The notes below the pieces were generated by a model that was not told where the DNA came from, searched no databases, and saw nothing but the letters and a program-made list of their open reading frames with translations. The translations under genes were made by a program, and so were the position numbers. Shown piece after piece: positions 53,120 through 63,928 of a DNA stretch of 64,000 nucleotides (position 1 is its first letter; each line of letters begins with the position of its first letter). The DNA is taken from positions 1,315,786 through 1,379,785 of the forward strand of contig NW_021780168.1 in the NCBI RefSeq assembly GCF_900963305.1, written 5' to 3'. Source of the stretch: Echeneis naucrates. Taxonomy: Eukaryota; Chordata; Actinopteri; Carangiformes; Echeneidae.

Positions 53120-53499
53120 GTTGGTTTTTTTCATGGACCAAGTTTCCCACTTAGAGAGCTACAGACCATGTTGGAGAATGTCTGTAATTGGCACGGCATT
53201 AAAATATTGGAGAGCTGAGTGATGTTGTTCGGACTCATCTAAGAGGATCAGAGCACTAACTGGTGCTCAGTTTTCATTATCAAGGTTGATGATAGCGACA
53301 CACTTTTAGTTCCACTTTCGGGGGAGGACTGCAACACTGCAACAGTGTTTCTGCAAAAAAGGCAAGAGAGGAAGCCTGACAAAAAATTTCAGATCATGGA
53401 AATTGATATAGACGATATAATGTGTCATTATATAACTTTAATTCCCTCCCTGACATTGTCTCACAATGAAAAATACATGGAAATCACTTAGATTAGGGC

Positions 53500-53585
53500 A
53501 GGGGTCAGCAACCTGTGGCTCCGGAGCCACATGCGGTCCTTTCAGCCCCCTGCTGTGGCTCCGGAGCCATATATATACAGGATGA
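53500..53585 (+). mobile_element. hAT-type element end
   Basis: CAGGGGTCAGCAACCTGTGG and GGCTCCGGAGCCACATGCGG are typical of the 5' end of nonautonomous hAT elements. No matching 3' end is seen. Confidence 0.5.
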
Positions 53586-53634
53586 GGCCGTGCCAAGGCC
53601 GTGTATATATATATATATCTATATATAGCAGCAT

Positions 53635-53894
53635 AAAGACTGGGTCCCGCTGTCTTACTCAGGCTGAACTACAGCGTCTATTCACGGGGGCTTTGACCTG
53701 CTCTGTGTCCGACCTGGGCCGGTGCACCCCTCCTTAGACGACCTGGTGATCCCGGGCTCCCCCCGGAGCACCATATCGATACCGAACTTAGTGCGGACAC
53801 CCGATCGACATAGTCCGCTGCAGCCCAGAGCTCCTCCAGCCTCAGCCTCCCGGTAACTTGGATTACAGGCGAGGGACACACTTCCTGATCGGGC
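53635..53894 (-). pseudogene. 7SL (SRP) RNA pseudogene
   Basis: The minus strand follows vertebrate 7SL: GGGAGGCTGAGGCTGGAGGA, GATCGGGTGTCCGCACTAAG, CTAAGGAGGGGTGCACCGGC and AGGTCGGACACAGAGCAGGT. Two internal segments are missing, in the Alu-domain stem and near the 3' part before AATAGACGC, and it is about 260 nt in place of about 300. It is not expected to form signal recognition particle. Confidence 0.85.
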
Positions 53895-54654
53895 TTTTAG
53901 CATTTACGGCAGTGACGTCAACAAAAGGGATGACGACACCCGGTGGTGAAATTCATTAAGAACGTGAAGAGTTTGAATCCACTGATAAATAATAAAGTCT
54001 AATAATGTGAAAATGAAAACGCTGATGCTTTCAGCATTTCCATAAACCTTTTGTGACTTCTAACTTCCCCGGCACAGTGTTTTATCATGAAGTCTTTATC
54101 AGTGTCCTTCTAATGTGCAAATAAACTAAACTAAAGCAGGCAGCAACAAAAAGGAGACACACAGAGACTGAACAGGCTGATCAGGAGAACAGGCTCTGTG
54201 GTCGGCCTGACTCTGACGGTTGTTTGCTTTCATGGACCAAGTTTCCCAGGTGGGGAGCTCCAGAGCATCATCATCAGCTACATCATCCATTTAACGTTTT
54301 TGTTTTGCAGAACGAATCCTCATGTTTCCCTCAATGAAGGAAAGATTGGTTGGCACGAATGGGTAGGTTTTCATGTTTGAAAAGCCCATTTTTCATGTTT
54401 TTGAACTCTGCTTCAACAGCAGCAGAACTTCCACTGATGCTGGTGCTTCAGAAGAGTCAGAGTCAGTCGCGATGGTACGTAGAAGTTGTTTTGCATGTTC
54501 CACAGATTGTGACTTAAGAAGCTGTGCTATTGACCTCACAAAGAAATCTTGAACACCATGTGTTTTATTTTTCAGGCCGTCTCACTGGCGGATCATATTG
54601 ATGCAGTGAACTTTGAGTCTATCCCTGAACTTTGAGCATTCGTTTCAACAACAG

Positions 54655-54737
54655 CCGCTCTGGCCGAGTGGTTAAGATGATGGACTGCTAATCCATACCC
54701 TGCTCTGAATGCATGGGTTTGAATCCCCTCCTCGTCA
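54655..54737 (+). tRNA. tRNA-Ser(GCT), acceptor damaged
   Basis: Anticodon GCT, variable arm and T arm are good. The 5' acceptor (GCCGCTC) does not match the 3' CCTCGTC. Confidence 0.6.
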
Positions 54738-55141
54738 CCTCGTTGAGCTCACTTTAGCCTGTCCCTGTTGCAGCCTGCTGTTCTGAGCAAAATTATCCAA
54801 AATGTCAGACTTTAGGTCCATCTTGAATGATCTATAAATGTCTTTGAAGCCTGTTGAAGGTTAATTCATAATGAGGTTCATCAAAACAAAACACCGCACC
54901 ATCAGAACCAGAGCTCAGGCTGTTGGTACACAAACAAAGAAAGGCATACTTGTGGATTCACAAGTTTTATCAGGATCTGACCTTTTCCTGTTCCATCAGT
55001 AACCATCAAAGGAGATGCTGATTCTGTGGTTCTAATGACATCACAGAGATCAAAGACTCCTCCCATTATTTTTGTCATGGCCTCCACAGGAATTTCACAC
55101 CAATTTCAGGAAGGAAAACAAAAGTAAGACAAAACTTAAAC

Positions 55142-55213
55142 TGCAATGGCCAGGCATTGAACCCGGGTCAAATGCTTGGAAGGCAGCTATGCTTACCACT
55201 ATACCACCATTGC
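55142..55213 (-). tRNA. tRNA-Gly(TCC)
   Basis: 72-nt tRNA with GCAATGG/CCATTGC acceptor and anticodon TCC. Small changes in the T arm and after the anticodon stem. Confidence 0.78.
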
Positions 55214-55354
55214 ATGTGATCACAAAATCAGAGTCCTTTTTTAATGAAACTGGTTATGGGAACTCACACATGGCTGGATCAAACCAATGTTGCACCAGTG
55301 GCCACCATCGCTTCAAGTTACCGATGTGGGATAGAGCCTCATGACATTGTTGCG

Positions 55355-55389
55355 AAGTGCACATTCTACCACTGAGCTACATCCCTGCA
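55355..55389 (-). pseudogene. tRNA-Ala 5' fragment
   Basis: Acceptor and D arm of Ala(TGC) type only. Confidence 0.4.
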
Positions 55390-55784
55390 TGGTCTGGCAG
55401 CATTAGCTAACCAGATAGCTTCTGAGCTCCTGCAACACCGATCTGTCTGATGAAGCCTTGTGGATGAGATGAGAACATTGATGATGCTGCTGAATTTAGG
55501 TCACCTGCACTTATGTCAACAGTCAGAGCTTCATACACAATAAGAGTACTGAAGAAAAATACTTTAAACATGAGCTCTGTGTCACATTCATGCAGCTTGT
55601 GTAGAAACAGTTCATTCCATCAGAATGAACCTTCACCTGTTAAGGTAACAGTTTGGTAACAGTCAAAGCTCCATACACAACAATAGTCCTGCTTCTGTTT
55701 ACCAAAAGCCTCCAAAGCCCACCCAGAGACCTGCTGTGTTTAGTTCACTTGTTGCTGTATCTCCAACAAAGAACTAAAGTCTTG

Positions 55785-55860
55785 TGGAGAACGTGGGCAT
55801 CGACCCCACTACCTCTCACGTGCTAAGCAAGCATTGCACCCTTTGAGCTCATCGCCCTGT
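55785..55860 (-). pseudogene. tRNA-Ala(AGC), decayed
   Basis: Anticodon arm TGCTTAGCACG and part of the D arm are clear. The T arm is mutated and the acceptor is lost. Confidence 0.5.
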
Positions 55861-56020
55861 GCAAAAACCACCCATCAAAGTGAGTATGCAAAGACTGCCT
55901 GATTAGGTCGCACACAAATTCCTCACATGGGTGAGGTGGACCAAAACCAGGTTGTTTCCATTTTCCAAGGACGGAGTAGCAATATTTCTACGTCAAAAGA
56001 CTTTTTCACTGGAAAGACTC

Positions 56021-56085
56021 AGGTTTCAGCGAGATTTGAACTCAGATTGTTGGATTCAGACTGCTAACCATTACACCATAGAACC
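56021..56085 (-). pseudogene. tRNA-Gln, anticodon arm shortened
   Basis: GGTTCTATGGTGTAATGG start and a Gln-type T arm. About seven bases are missing around the anticodon. Confidence 0.55.
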
Positions 56086-56256
56086 CCACAGGTATGCAGA
56101 TGGGATCGGAATTTTTGTCTTTTAAGTGTGGGCAGTCAAAGGTTGACCTAAACACATTTGTCCCCAAATACACTTTACAGCAGTAGAGGTGAAAGAAAAG
56201 CAGCTTCTATAGGTCAAATAACCAGAGATTGAACCTCACTCTGGTACTACCTCAGG

Positions 56257-56329
56257 TGCCGAAACCCAGGATTGAACCAGGGACCTTTAGATCTTCAGTC
56301 TAACGCTCTCCCAACCGAGGTATTGCAGT
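56257..56329 (-). tRNA. tRNA-Phe(GAA), 5' acceptor changed
   Basis: D arm, anticodon GAA, T arm and 3' GGTTTCGGCA match Phe. The 5' acceptor strand is mutated. Confidence 0.6.
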
Positions 56330-56524
56330 GTCACTGTCACCACCCACCACTGCCAGTTTGTTTCTTGTCAATGAAAACTAATCAGCTAATTCAGGCATTT
56401 TTCATCTCCCTGTGAACAAAAGTTATAGAAGCCAGTGAAAGATGATACCAACACCAGGTGGGCTGAAATGAGAAACATCACAGTCAACCAGAGTTCGTGC
56501 TTGCGTAAAAACATGCAGGTTTGG

Positions 56525-56585
56525 CAGGGGGCACCCAGATTTGAACTGGGGGCCTCTTGACCTGCAGTCAAATGGCCACGCCGTT
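56525..56585 (-). pseudogene. tRNA-Cys, 5' third lost
   Basis: Anticodon GCA and T arm match the gene at 30003. The D arm is replaced. Confidence 0.55.
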
Positions 56586-56734
56586 GATGTGACAATATGT
56601 TACGGCTTCAGCTGGCGTCTTCACTGTGGCAAGTTTCTTGTCAAGATCCTTCAAGTAACACAACCAGACAGCAAACTTCACACTGTCATTCATCTGTCAT
56701 TCATAACATAACAGCGGGCATTGTGCACCATCCA

Positions 56735-56802
56735 GGGGATGTAGCTCAGTAGTTGAGTGCATGCTTTGCATGTATGAGGCTCCGCGGCCCCTGTCATCTC
56801 CA
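56735..56802 (+). pseudogene. tRNA-Ala(TGC), T arm damaged
   Basis: GGGGATGTAGCTCAGTAG and anticodon TGC. The T arm is shortened and disrupted. Confidence 0.6.
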
Positions 56803-57094
56803 GCGTTGATAATGAAGCACAGGAAGTACTTATCTTGTGCAACACCCTGATCTCTCAATTATCCGCGCAGCTTGGAGCAATTTATCCTGTGCAGTCATCC
56901 TACCAAATTACCAAAGTGAACACAAGTGTACATGTGATGACAAACAACAGCCATTGAAGTCCACTTAAAAGCAAACTCCTAATGTTTTGGCCTCTTTTTT
57001 TAACTCACGTCAAAACATCATAATGAAGTTACGTCAAGTACATATAGAGCAGGTCTAGACCAAACTCTTATTAAAATTATTTTGAGAGCCGTGG

Positions 57095-57165
57095 TGAGGA
57101 GGGGTTCCAGGTCAGTATATGGAGGATTTTGCAGATGATGTGCTCCTTTCAGCACCATCAGCCTG
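57095..57165 (+). mobile_element. LINE reverse-transcriptase scrap
   Basis: FADDVLLSAPSA in one frame resembles the FADD catalytic motif of LINE reverse transcriptase. Very short. Confidence 0.4.
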
Positions 57166-57363
57166 AGAACGACAGCACTCATTGGAGTGTTGCATCAGTG
57201 GCCACCATCACTTCAAGTAACCCAAATGGGAAAGATCCTTATTGACAGCATTGTTGCGCTTTGTTACATCTGAGCTAAAGATACAAATAAAATTATCTAA
57301 ACCGGCTTTTATTTTGAAATGATTTTTTGGCGATTTTTTGGAGGATGTTTTGCATTTCTAGCA

Positions 57364-57436
57364 GCCCGGCTAGCTCAGTCGGTCGAGCATGAGACTCTTA
57401 ATCTCAGGGTTGTGGGTTCGAGCCACACGTTGGGCG
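57364..57436 (+). tRNA. tRNA-Lys(CTT)
   Basis: 73-nt tRNA with anticodon CTT. One T-stem change (GAGCCACAC) relative to 19088-19160, its inverted twin. Confidence 0.82.
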
Positions 57437-58069
57437 ATAAGCAGTTTTTTTAGACCCAAAGTTACCTTTCCAATATTCTGCCTCGTCTTTCAACCACAAC
57501 CACATGAAATATTGTGAGGTTGAATGCTGCCCGCTGACTGGTTGTGTGTCCAAATGGCTTCAAAGACATCTTTCTGCATTCACTCTTCCCAAACCTTTGG
57601 ACACAGCTTGAGCTTTCTCACAGGTGTCATTATTTCAGTGAAGATGTATGTATGGATGTATTCCCCCTGAATCCTGCGATTCACAGCTTCCACCAAATGG
57701 AGCCAAATAAGACACAAACTTATTGTGATGTGAGTCTGAAGAGCTGCTGCCCTTTGATACATCACCTGATGATGTCACCTGATGATGTCACAGTACTCAC
57801 AGAATGAAACTCCTCCTTTGAAGCTGCTTTGAAGAATTTCCAAATCACATGTGGTTCAGATGTAAACACAAAGGCTGCCCCACTGTCACCATTCAGAGCA
57901 GCTGTGGAGATTATTGATCATTCATTGATTATTAATGATCAGCTCAGAACCAAACAGTGTATCTGAAGCACAGGAAAGAGTTCTGCTCTCCAACACTCTG
58001 ATCCCTCAATTACCGCTCCACTGGAGCCTGTGACATGTCTCTCCTGACAACGTGCTTCATTATCAATGC

Positions 58070-58141
58070 TGGAGATGGCGGGGATTGAACGCGGGGCCTC
58101 ATACAGTCAAAGCATGCACTCTACCACTGAGCTACATCCCC
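58070..58141 (-). tRNA. tRNA-Ala-like with TGA anticodon
   Basis: Body and acceptor are Ala(TGC), but the anticodon loop reads TTTGACT, so TGA replaces TGC. The T stem has a compensating GCG/CGC change. It may be a pseudogene. Confidence 0.6.
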
Positions 58142-58340
58142 TGCATGATGCCACATGCCAGCTGGAAACTAATCACTAAACTGTTACAAAGGAAATGATC
58201 AATCTGCAGTCTTGCTCTGATCATTGTAACTTTGTGTATTGTTGTATCTGATAAGTTAAGCTGCACTTCTAATGACCACCAGGGGGCAGTTCCACTGGTT
58301 GGAAAAAGACTTCAGGCTGCATTGAAGTCTATGAAGAGAA

Positions 58341-58376
58341 CAGCACCACGCTCTAACCAGCTGAGCTAACCGGCCC
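58341..58376 (-). pseudogene. tRNA-Ile 5' half
   Basis: GGCCGGTTAGCTCAGCTGG to GTGGTGCTG, then unrelated sequence. Confidence 0.55.
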
Positions 58377-58656
58377 TGTGTGAAAGCATTTATTTTGGCT
58401 TATTTTTACAAATCTTTAACCAGCTAACAGCATTGGATGTGAAATCATTCAGCCTGTTACCGGCTCAAGTCCACAGCACTGTCCTCAGCTGTTTTTGTTG
58501 GATAGTATCTGGTTTGGTTAATCTCTTCCACAAAACGTCAGGATTGGATGTTCCAAAGGGAGACATGAAGATGCAGTTACCTCCTGATTGGTCAGAGAGT
58601 TTTAATGGAACTCCTGCAGAAGAGGTTACATGAGTTTATTTCAACAACCTTAAAAC

Positions 58657-58729
58657 AGGTGCTGCTGGGATTTGAACCCAGGATTTCCTGTTTACTAGAC
58701 AGGCGCTTTGACAACTAAGCCACAGCACC
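58657..58729 (-). tRNA. tRNA-Thr(AGT)
   Basis: 73-nt tRNA with anticodon AGT. One D-loop base fewer than the copies at 1015 and 50890. Confidence 0.78.
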
Positions 58730-58842
58730 ACTCTGATGCACAGAAATGTACAGAGGATCTTAAAATATTCCAACATAAGTAGCTGACCATCATGACTCTT
58801 ACCAATTTTGCCTCCTGTGGAAAAGCAGTCAATCACCAAATT

Positions 58843-58890
58843 TCTCCTGTTTACAAGACCGGGCGCTTTGACCAGCTAAGCCACAGCACC
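58843..58890 (-). pseudogene. tRNA-Thr(TGT) 5' fragment
   Basis: Acceptor to anticodon arm with TGT. The rest is absent. Confidence 0.5.
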
Positions 58891-59451
58891 ACTCTGAAGT
58901 ACATGTATATACAGAGGATCTGGTAATGGAAGTGTAATGTGTATACTGCAGCTGAGGTTGATGGTAAAGTGGTTTGTTTTAATGTAGGACTCTGCATCTA
59001 CCTGAACCTGTTTGACTGCAGATTTGCATTTTCATTTGGACCCCAGGAAGAGTAGCTGCTGCCTCAGTGACAGCTAACGGGGATCCGTTGTTTATAGTGA
59101 TAAACCTATAAACAGACATTTCAAAATGTATTCTTTCCTCAAATGTTCCTAAACTTCTATTAAAGGCAGCATTATTGCAGCAGGCAGCACTCTATGGTGG
59201 AGGTCATGACAAAAAAGTGGGAGGAGTCTTTGATCTCTGTGATGTCATTAGAACCTTTGTGACATCACAGAATCAGCATCTCCTTTGATGGTTACTGATG
59301 GAACAGGAAAAGGTCAGATCCTGATATAATCTTGTGAATCCACAAGTATGCCTTTCTTTGTTTGTGTACCAACAGCCTGAGCTCTGGTTCTGACTTGTGT
59401 GGTGTTTTGTATTGATGAACCTCATTATTTACACACACAGCACAAGACACA

Positions 59452-59512
59452 TTCCCCCTTCAGGAATTGAAATCCCAGTCTTCCACAAGACAGGCAGAGA
59501 TCCTGTCCACAT
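59452..59512 (-). pseudogene. tRNA-Asp(GTC) remnant
   Basis: GCCTGTCTTGTGG and a T arm GGGATTTCAATTCC resemble Asp. The acceptor and D arm are decayed. Confidence 0.4.
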
Positions 59513-59530
59513 CGGGGTTTAGACAAAGGA

Positions 59531-59604
59531 CATCCCTGGGTGGGCTTGAACCACCATCCTTTCAGATAACAGCCAAACACGCTGACCGATTGCACCACAG
59601 AGAC
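59531..59604 (-). tRNA. tRNA-Asn(GTT)
   Basis: 74-nt tRNA with GTCTCTG/CAGGGAT acceptor and anticodon GTT. Minor changes from 49376. Confidence 0.82.
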
Positions 59605-59762
59605 ATGTTGACCTCTCTGTGTTGCTGTGTTGCTGTGTTTCTGTTGATGGTGAACTCAAAGGTTGTCAAAGTTGTCAAATGGTATTGTCGTGGAGACGTA
59701 GAAGGTCGGCGCACCATCAGCCTGAGACTCATTCATTCAGAGACACACTTCACTATAAATCC

Positions 59763-59834
59763 TAGAGATGCCGGGGATTGAACCCGGGGCCTCATACATG
59801 CAAAGCATGCGGTCTACCACTGAGATACAGTACA
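59763..59834 (-). pseudogene. tRNA-Ala(TGC), 5' acceptor lost
   Basis: Anticodon TGC and T arm are intact. The 5' strand is GTACTGTATC in place of GGGGATGTAG. Confidence 0.6.
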
Positions 59835-60160
59835 CAGGAGTCAGCTCAGTTTTTTAGTATCGTGACATCATCAGGTGACATCATCAGGTGATGGATCAAA
59901 GGCAGCACCTCTTCAGACTCACACTTCACTTCAAACCTTTGAGGAAGTGGGACACAATTCTGAGGAGCACAAAAGTTTCCTGAGAGACAGACTGCAGAGA
60001 AACTGGCACTGAACAGAACATTCTGCATTCAAACCCCAGCGGTGCTTCACTCTCAGTGGAGTTCCTGCACTGGATGTGTTCCTGGTTGTGTTGTTGTAGC
60101 TGATCTGAAGAAATCTATTTAAAATGGCAAATCATCATAATTTTTACTGAATTTCTGAGC

Positions 60161-60213
60161 AGGACAACCCCAAAGAGAAGCATTTATGTAGAAAGGAATA
60201 ACTGTAGCTGTCC
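60161..60213 (-). ncRNA. miR-430c-like unit, stray copy
   Basis: Mature-like 60165-60186 (minus) with AAATGCTTCTCTTTGGGG. The outer stem GGACAGCT pairs with GGGTTGTCC. It resembles an inverted copy of the unit at 42430-42503. Confidence 0.6.
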
Positions 60214-60349
60214 GAGTTAGAGCCTCAGATATGGCTATGGAAGTACAACAGTCAGAGCTCCATACACAATAACAGTCTTGCTTCTGTTTACCAAAAGCCT
60301 CCAAAGTCCACCCTGTATGCTGTATCTCCAACAAAGAGCTGAAGTCCTG

Positions 60350-60423
60350 TGGAGAATGTGGGCATTGATCCCACTACCTCTCACATGCTAAGCGAGCAGC
60401 TCTACCATTTGAGCTAATTCCCC
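60350..60423 (-). tRNA. tRNA-Ala(AGC)
   Basis: GGGGAAT/ATTCTCC acceptor and anticodon AGC. One extra base lies before the anticodon stem. Confidence 0.75.
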
Positions 60424-60993
60424 TGTATGCATGCTAGTACACATTTAATTTCTGGTGATGACGTCACCCAGCCCCCCATGTTCTCCAAACAGACCCAAAG
60501 TGGTACCATTCATTTGTGCTTGGTCCATGATTGTGATACATATACTGATCTTTACTTGCACGTTCACAGCGTGATTATATATATTTTGATCTTGGCAGGT
60601 GACCGATTGTCTGTAAGTTTTAAAATCTGTTGTTAGTTTTATTAACTTTTGGAAATGAATCACTTTATGCGTATTGTTTCTGGAGAGCTCACAGGGGTGC
60701 AGTATCTGCTCCAGCAGACCGGTCAGGTGCTGCAGGATGTGCACCCTGATTCACCTCCTCATTGAGGAGCATGATGTGGAGGATGACATGGAGGAAGATG
60801 ATCCCACAGTGCTGGAGGTCCTTCATGCCCCCAGCACATCCACACTGGCGTCCAGCCAGTGTGCCTTCATCGTCCAGCCCTCTGCCCTCTGACAGTGAAG
60901 GCAGTAACTCCAACAGTTCATCCAATATGACCAGGACTGTGGCAGCAAAAAGAAGAAGCATGAAAGAAGCACATGTTGTGACAACAACAGACC

Positions 60994-61072
60994 TTTGTTG
61001 GCAGGATTTGAACCTGCGCGGGGAATCCCCAATGGATTTCAAGTCCATCGCCTTAACCACTCGGTTACAATC
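60994..61072 (-). pseudogene. tRNA-Ser(TGA), 5' acceptor decayed
   Basis: Anticodon TGA, variable arm and T arm intact. The acceptor 5' strand is mutated. Confidence 0.6.
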
Positions 61073-61292
61073 GTAAAAATGCCATACTGAAGCTGCACTA
61101 GCTGAAGAGGGAAGATCTTAAGTCTTGAAAACAAACTTCAGTATTAACCTTGCTTGTTTTAACTCCCAGCAGTTTTCCTTAGCAGTGGAAGTAAAGCAAA
61201 TTTCAAATGTTGTTTTAGTGCCGAGTACCCAGTCTGCCTCCTTCGAACTATTCACTGCTTTTTTTCCAAAGCTTAGCTTGCATGCCAGCCCA

Positions 61293-61350
61293 GGGGAATT
61301 AGCTCAAATGGTAGAGCGCTCGCTTAGCATGTGAGAGGTTGTGGGGCTCA
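61293..61350 (+). pseudogene. tRNA-Ala(AGC), 3' end lost
   Basis: GGGGAATTAGCTCAAATGG through anticodon AGC. The T arm does not match. Confidence 0.6.
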
Positions 61351-61494
61351 TCTGCATAGCAGTGAAGATTAGTTCCAGTTTTGTTGTTGCTTCTGTCGGC
61401 AGAACTCTGGCATGACTACGTTTGTGTTTTGAGCTTCATTAACTTTTTGCAACAAGATACCAATCTTCCAAAAGCTCAACCAGCTGCTCCAGGT

Positions 61495-61580
61495 GAGGCT
61501 TGAACTCACAACCTCGGCATCACTCTGCAAGTTACTGTCTTATAAGTACCGCGCGCTAACCAATTGCAATTGCACTGGTC
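61495..61580 (-). tRNA. tRNA-Ile(TAT) with intron, 5' end damaged
   Basis: Intron, anticodon TAT and T arm as at 51722. The 5' acceptor has an insertion-like change (CAATTGCAATTG). Confidence 0.6.
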
Positions 61581-62144
61581 AACGTGTAAGTTTGGATGTA
61601 CTCTTCAATTGATTTTACATTTACCTTTAAGAGATAGTAGTTTACAGTTATAAATATAAATGGGAATAAAATCAGATTTTCATTTCATCATCAAGAGGAT
61701 GTCTCCACATGCACACTTGTTCTTGGTGTTTTCACTAATTGTTAAATAAAAAAATATATAAAATATATAAAAAAATATTTCATTCATCCAAGCATAATTA
61801 GTTGTTATGTAATATATATTTTCTGTGTGGCTTAGTCTTAAAATTATAATGGTTGTGTGGTCAACTCCTGCCTGAAATTTGCTTAAAAATTTGCCCATCA
61901 AAGTGAGTCCACAATACTCAAAGATCGCCTGATTAGATCGCACAGAGGCTCAAAATTTTCATTTCCTCATACGTGTGGAGTGGACAAAACCAGGTTGTTT
62001 CAATTTTCCAAGGACAGAATGGCAATATTTCGACACGTCAAAGGAATTTTGGTCTTTTAAAAGTTTGGGCGGTCAAAAGTAGACCAAAAGAACTTTGTCC
62101 CCAAACACACCTTGCTGCAGTTGAGGTGAAAGAAAAGTGGTCTC

Positions 62145-62228
62145 TGTCAGAAGTGGGATTTGAACTCACGCCTCCAGGGGAGATTGCGACCTGAACACAG
62201 CGCCTTAGACCCTTAGACTGCCTTGGAT
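62145..62228 (-). pseudogene. tRNA-Leu(CAG), 5' part decayed
   Basis: Anticodon CAG (GTTCAGGTCGCAATC), variable arm and T arm are good. The acceptor and D arm are degraded. Confidence 0.6.
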
Positions 62229-62329
62229 CCATGTAGCAGTGTATCTTTCATCCAAAGTCACAACTTTGAGAAGTTAGACAATGTGAGACATGTGGCATTA
62301 TTGCAGTGAAACGGGTGAAGTTATGTGGT

Positions 62330-62401
62330 TATGCGGTCCAAGGTGCTGGATTTAGGTTCCAGTCTCTTCAGAGGCATGGGTTTGACTCCCACCACTGCCA
62401 G
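62330..62401 (+). pseudogene. tRNA-Leu(TAG), 5' end lost
   Basis: TGCGGTCCAAGGTGCTGG, anticodon TAG and a T arm with one change. Same truncation as 40628-40699. Confidence 0.6.
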
Positions 62402-62859
62402 TTGTCCAAGCTGTGCTGTACAATCATGAAGAGTTTAGTTAAATCTAAAACTGCTATGAATAACAGATTTAGAGTCCAGAGTGCTCATGATGACACCATG
62501 GAACCACATGTAGCTGTGTGAAGTTTGATGTCTGTGTTATTTGAAGTATCCTGACAAGACACTTGTCACAGTGAAGACACCAGCTGAAGCTGTAACATAA
62601 TCTTTGATCAGTGACAACAGTGTGGCCTTTGTGTCCTTTTAATTAAATTAGCGACTGTTCCTGGAGTTAATGGAGACTTTTGTGGAGGAACTGACAGGAA
62701 AGCGCACATCACTCTGCAGCTATCAACAGCAGATGCTGCAGTGAGCCCCGTCCCAAAGCCTTCACCTGTTCAGTCTATTTATGAAACATTTCAGAAACAT
62801 TTCAGAAGTCTCAGTCTGACCCCTGTGGTTCATACTTTACAGTATGAACCACAGACAAA

Positions 62860-63128
62860 CATCAGTTTGTCCTCTCATGTGATTGGCCTCATGGTGTGTC
62901 CATCAAAATAACCCCCCTGTCTGCACGGATTCTCTGAAGATTCGGCTCTCCTCGACTGTACTTTTTTTTTTTTTTCGACCGAAAGAGGGAATAATAAAAT
63001 GAAAGAGTAACTTTGTCATCCACAGAATAAAACTACAACACAACACCCAACATTAGCTTAATGCTAACATGCATTAGAAAACGCCATAGACCGGCTAACG
63101 GGATTAGCATCAGTACCGCGATCATTTT
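62860..63128. repeat. Inverted duplicate of 28077-28430
   Basis: Matches the region upstream of the U2 gene in reverse, without the U2 gene. Confidence 0.75.
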
Positions 63129-63165
63129 AAGAGTCTCATGCTCTACCGACTGAGCTAGCCGGGCT
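63129..63165 (-). pseudogene. tRNA-Lys 5' half
   Basis: GCCCGGCTAGCTCAGTCGG to GACTCTTAA. The duplicated block from 28 kb joins it inside the anticodon loop. Confidence 0.6.
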
Positions 63166-63329
63166 GCTAGAAACGCAAAACATCCTCCAAAAAAAAAAAA
63201 AAAAATTGCAAAAAATCATTTCAAAATAAAAGCCGTTGTCTACGGTGCTCATGTTTGGTCATAAATCCAGCCACATGAGTTCCCATAACCAGTTTCATTA
63301 AAAAAGACTGTGATTTTGCACCTTCACCT

Positions 63330-63401
63330 GCAATGGTGGTATAGTGGTGAGCATAGCTGCCTTCCAAGCAGTTGACCCGGATTCAATTCCCGGCCATTGC
63401 A
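63330..63401 (+). tRNA. tRNA-Gly(TCC)
   Basis: Complete 72-nt tRNA with anticodon TCC. Two T-loop changes. Confidence 0.88.
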
Positions 63402-63679
63402 GTTTAGCTTTTGCCAAAGGAAGGTTAGTCCTTTCTCTACATTATTCACAGTAATGGAACTTACCTTGTCTGCATCCATCCATCTGTCTTCAACCAAAGC
63501 AACAGAGTTCCATTACTCGTGAACAAGACCTGAGATACTTGACCTCCTTGATGAGGTTGATCCTCGTCCCTGCTGCTTCACACTAAGCTGTGAACCGATC
63601 CAATGAGCGCTATAGATCTCGCTCTGTCTTGGTTTTTGTATTGGCTGTGGTTGCTTGAACACTCTGGCTTTATGTTGCT

Positions 63680-63790
63680 TCCCTTTCCCCGAGACAACTA
63701 CAGGGTGTAACAGATGTACAGCTGTGGTGAGGACGGGTTACAGGTCTGTAGCTGGAGGACTTTGGCACCATCGGCCTGAGATCTACAGGA
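63680..63790. repeat. Copy of LINE-derived block
   Basis: Shares GAGACAACTACAGGGTGTAA and the following 90 bp with 39620-39710 and 50690-50770. Confidence 0.6.
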
Positions 63791-63856
63791 TTTTGGGATC
63801 TCAGGAAGTAAAAAAAACGTAAAATACAAAGTTAAATTGTAGACACACAGGTAAAC

Positions 63857-63928
63857 TGCAATGGCCGGGAATCGAACCCGGGTCAACTGCTTGGAAGGCA
63901 GCTATGCTCACCACTATACCACCATTGC
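63857..63928 (-). tRNA. tRNA-Gly(TCC)
   Basis: Complete 72-nt tRNA with anticodon TCC, opposite in strand to 63330. The flank to 64000 matches that of 39484 in reverse. Confidence 0.93.

Noticed and set aside
53682-53903. Minus frames of 67 and 73 codons with AEAGGALGCSGL
   Set aside because: They are translations of the 7SL RNA pseudogene.
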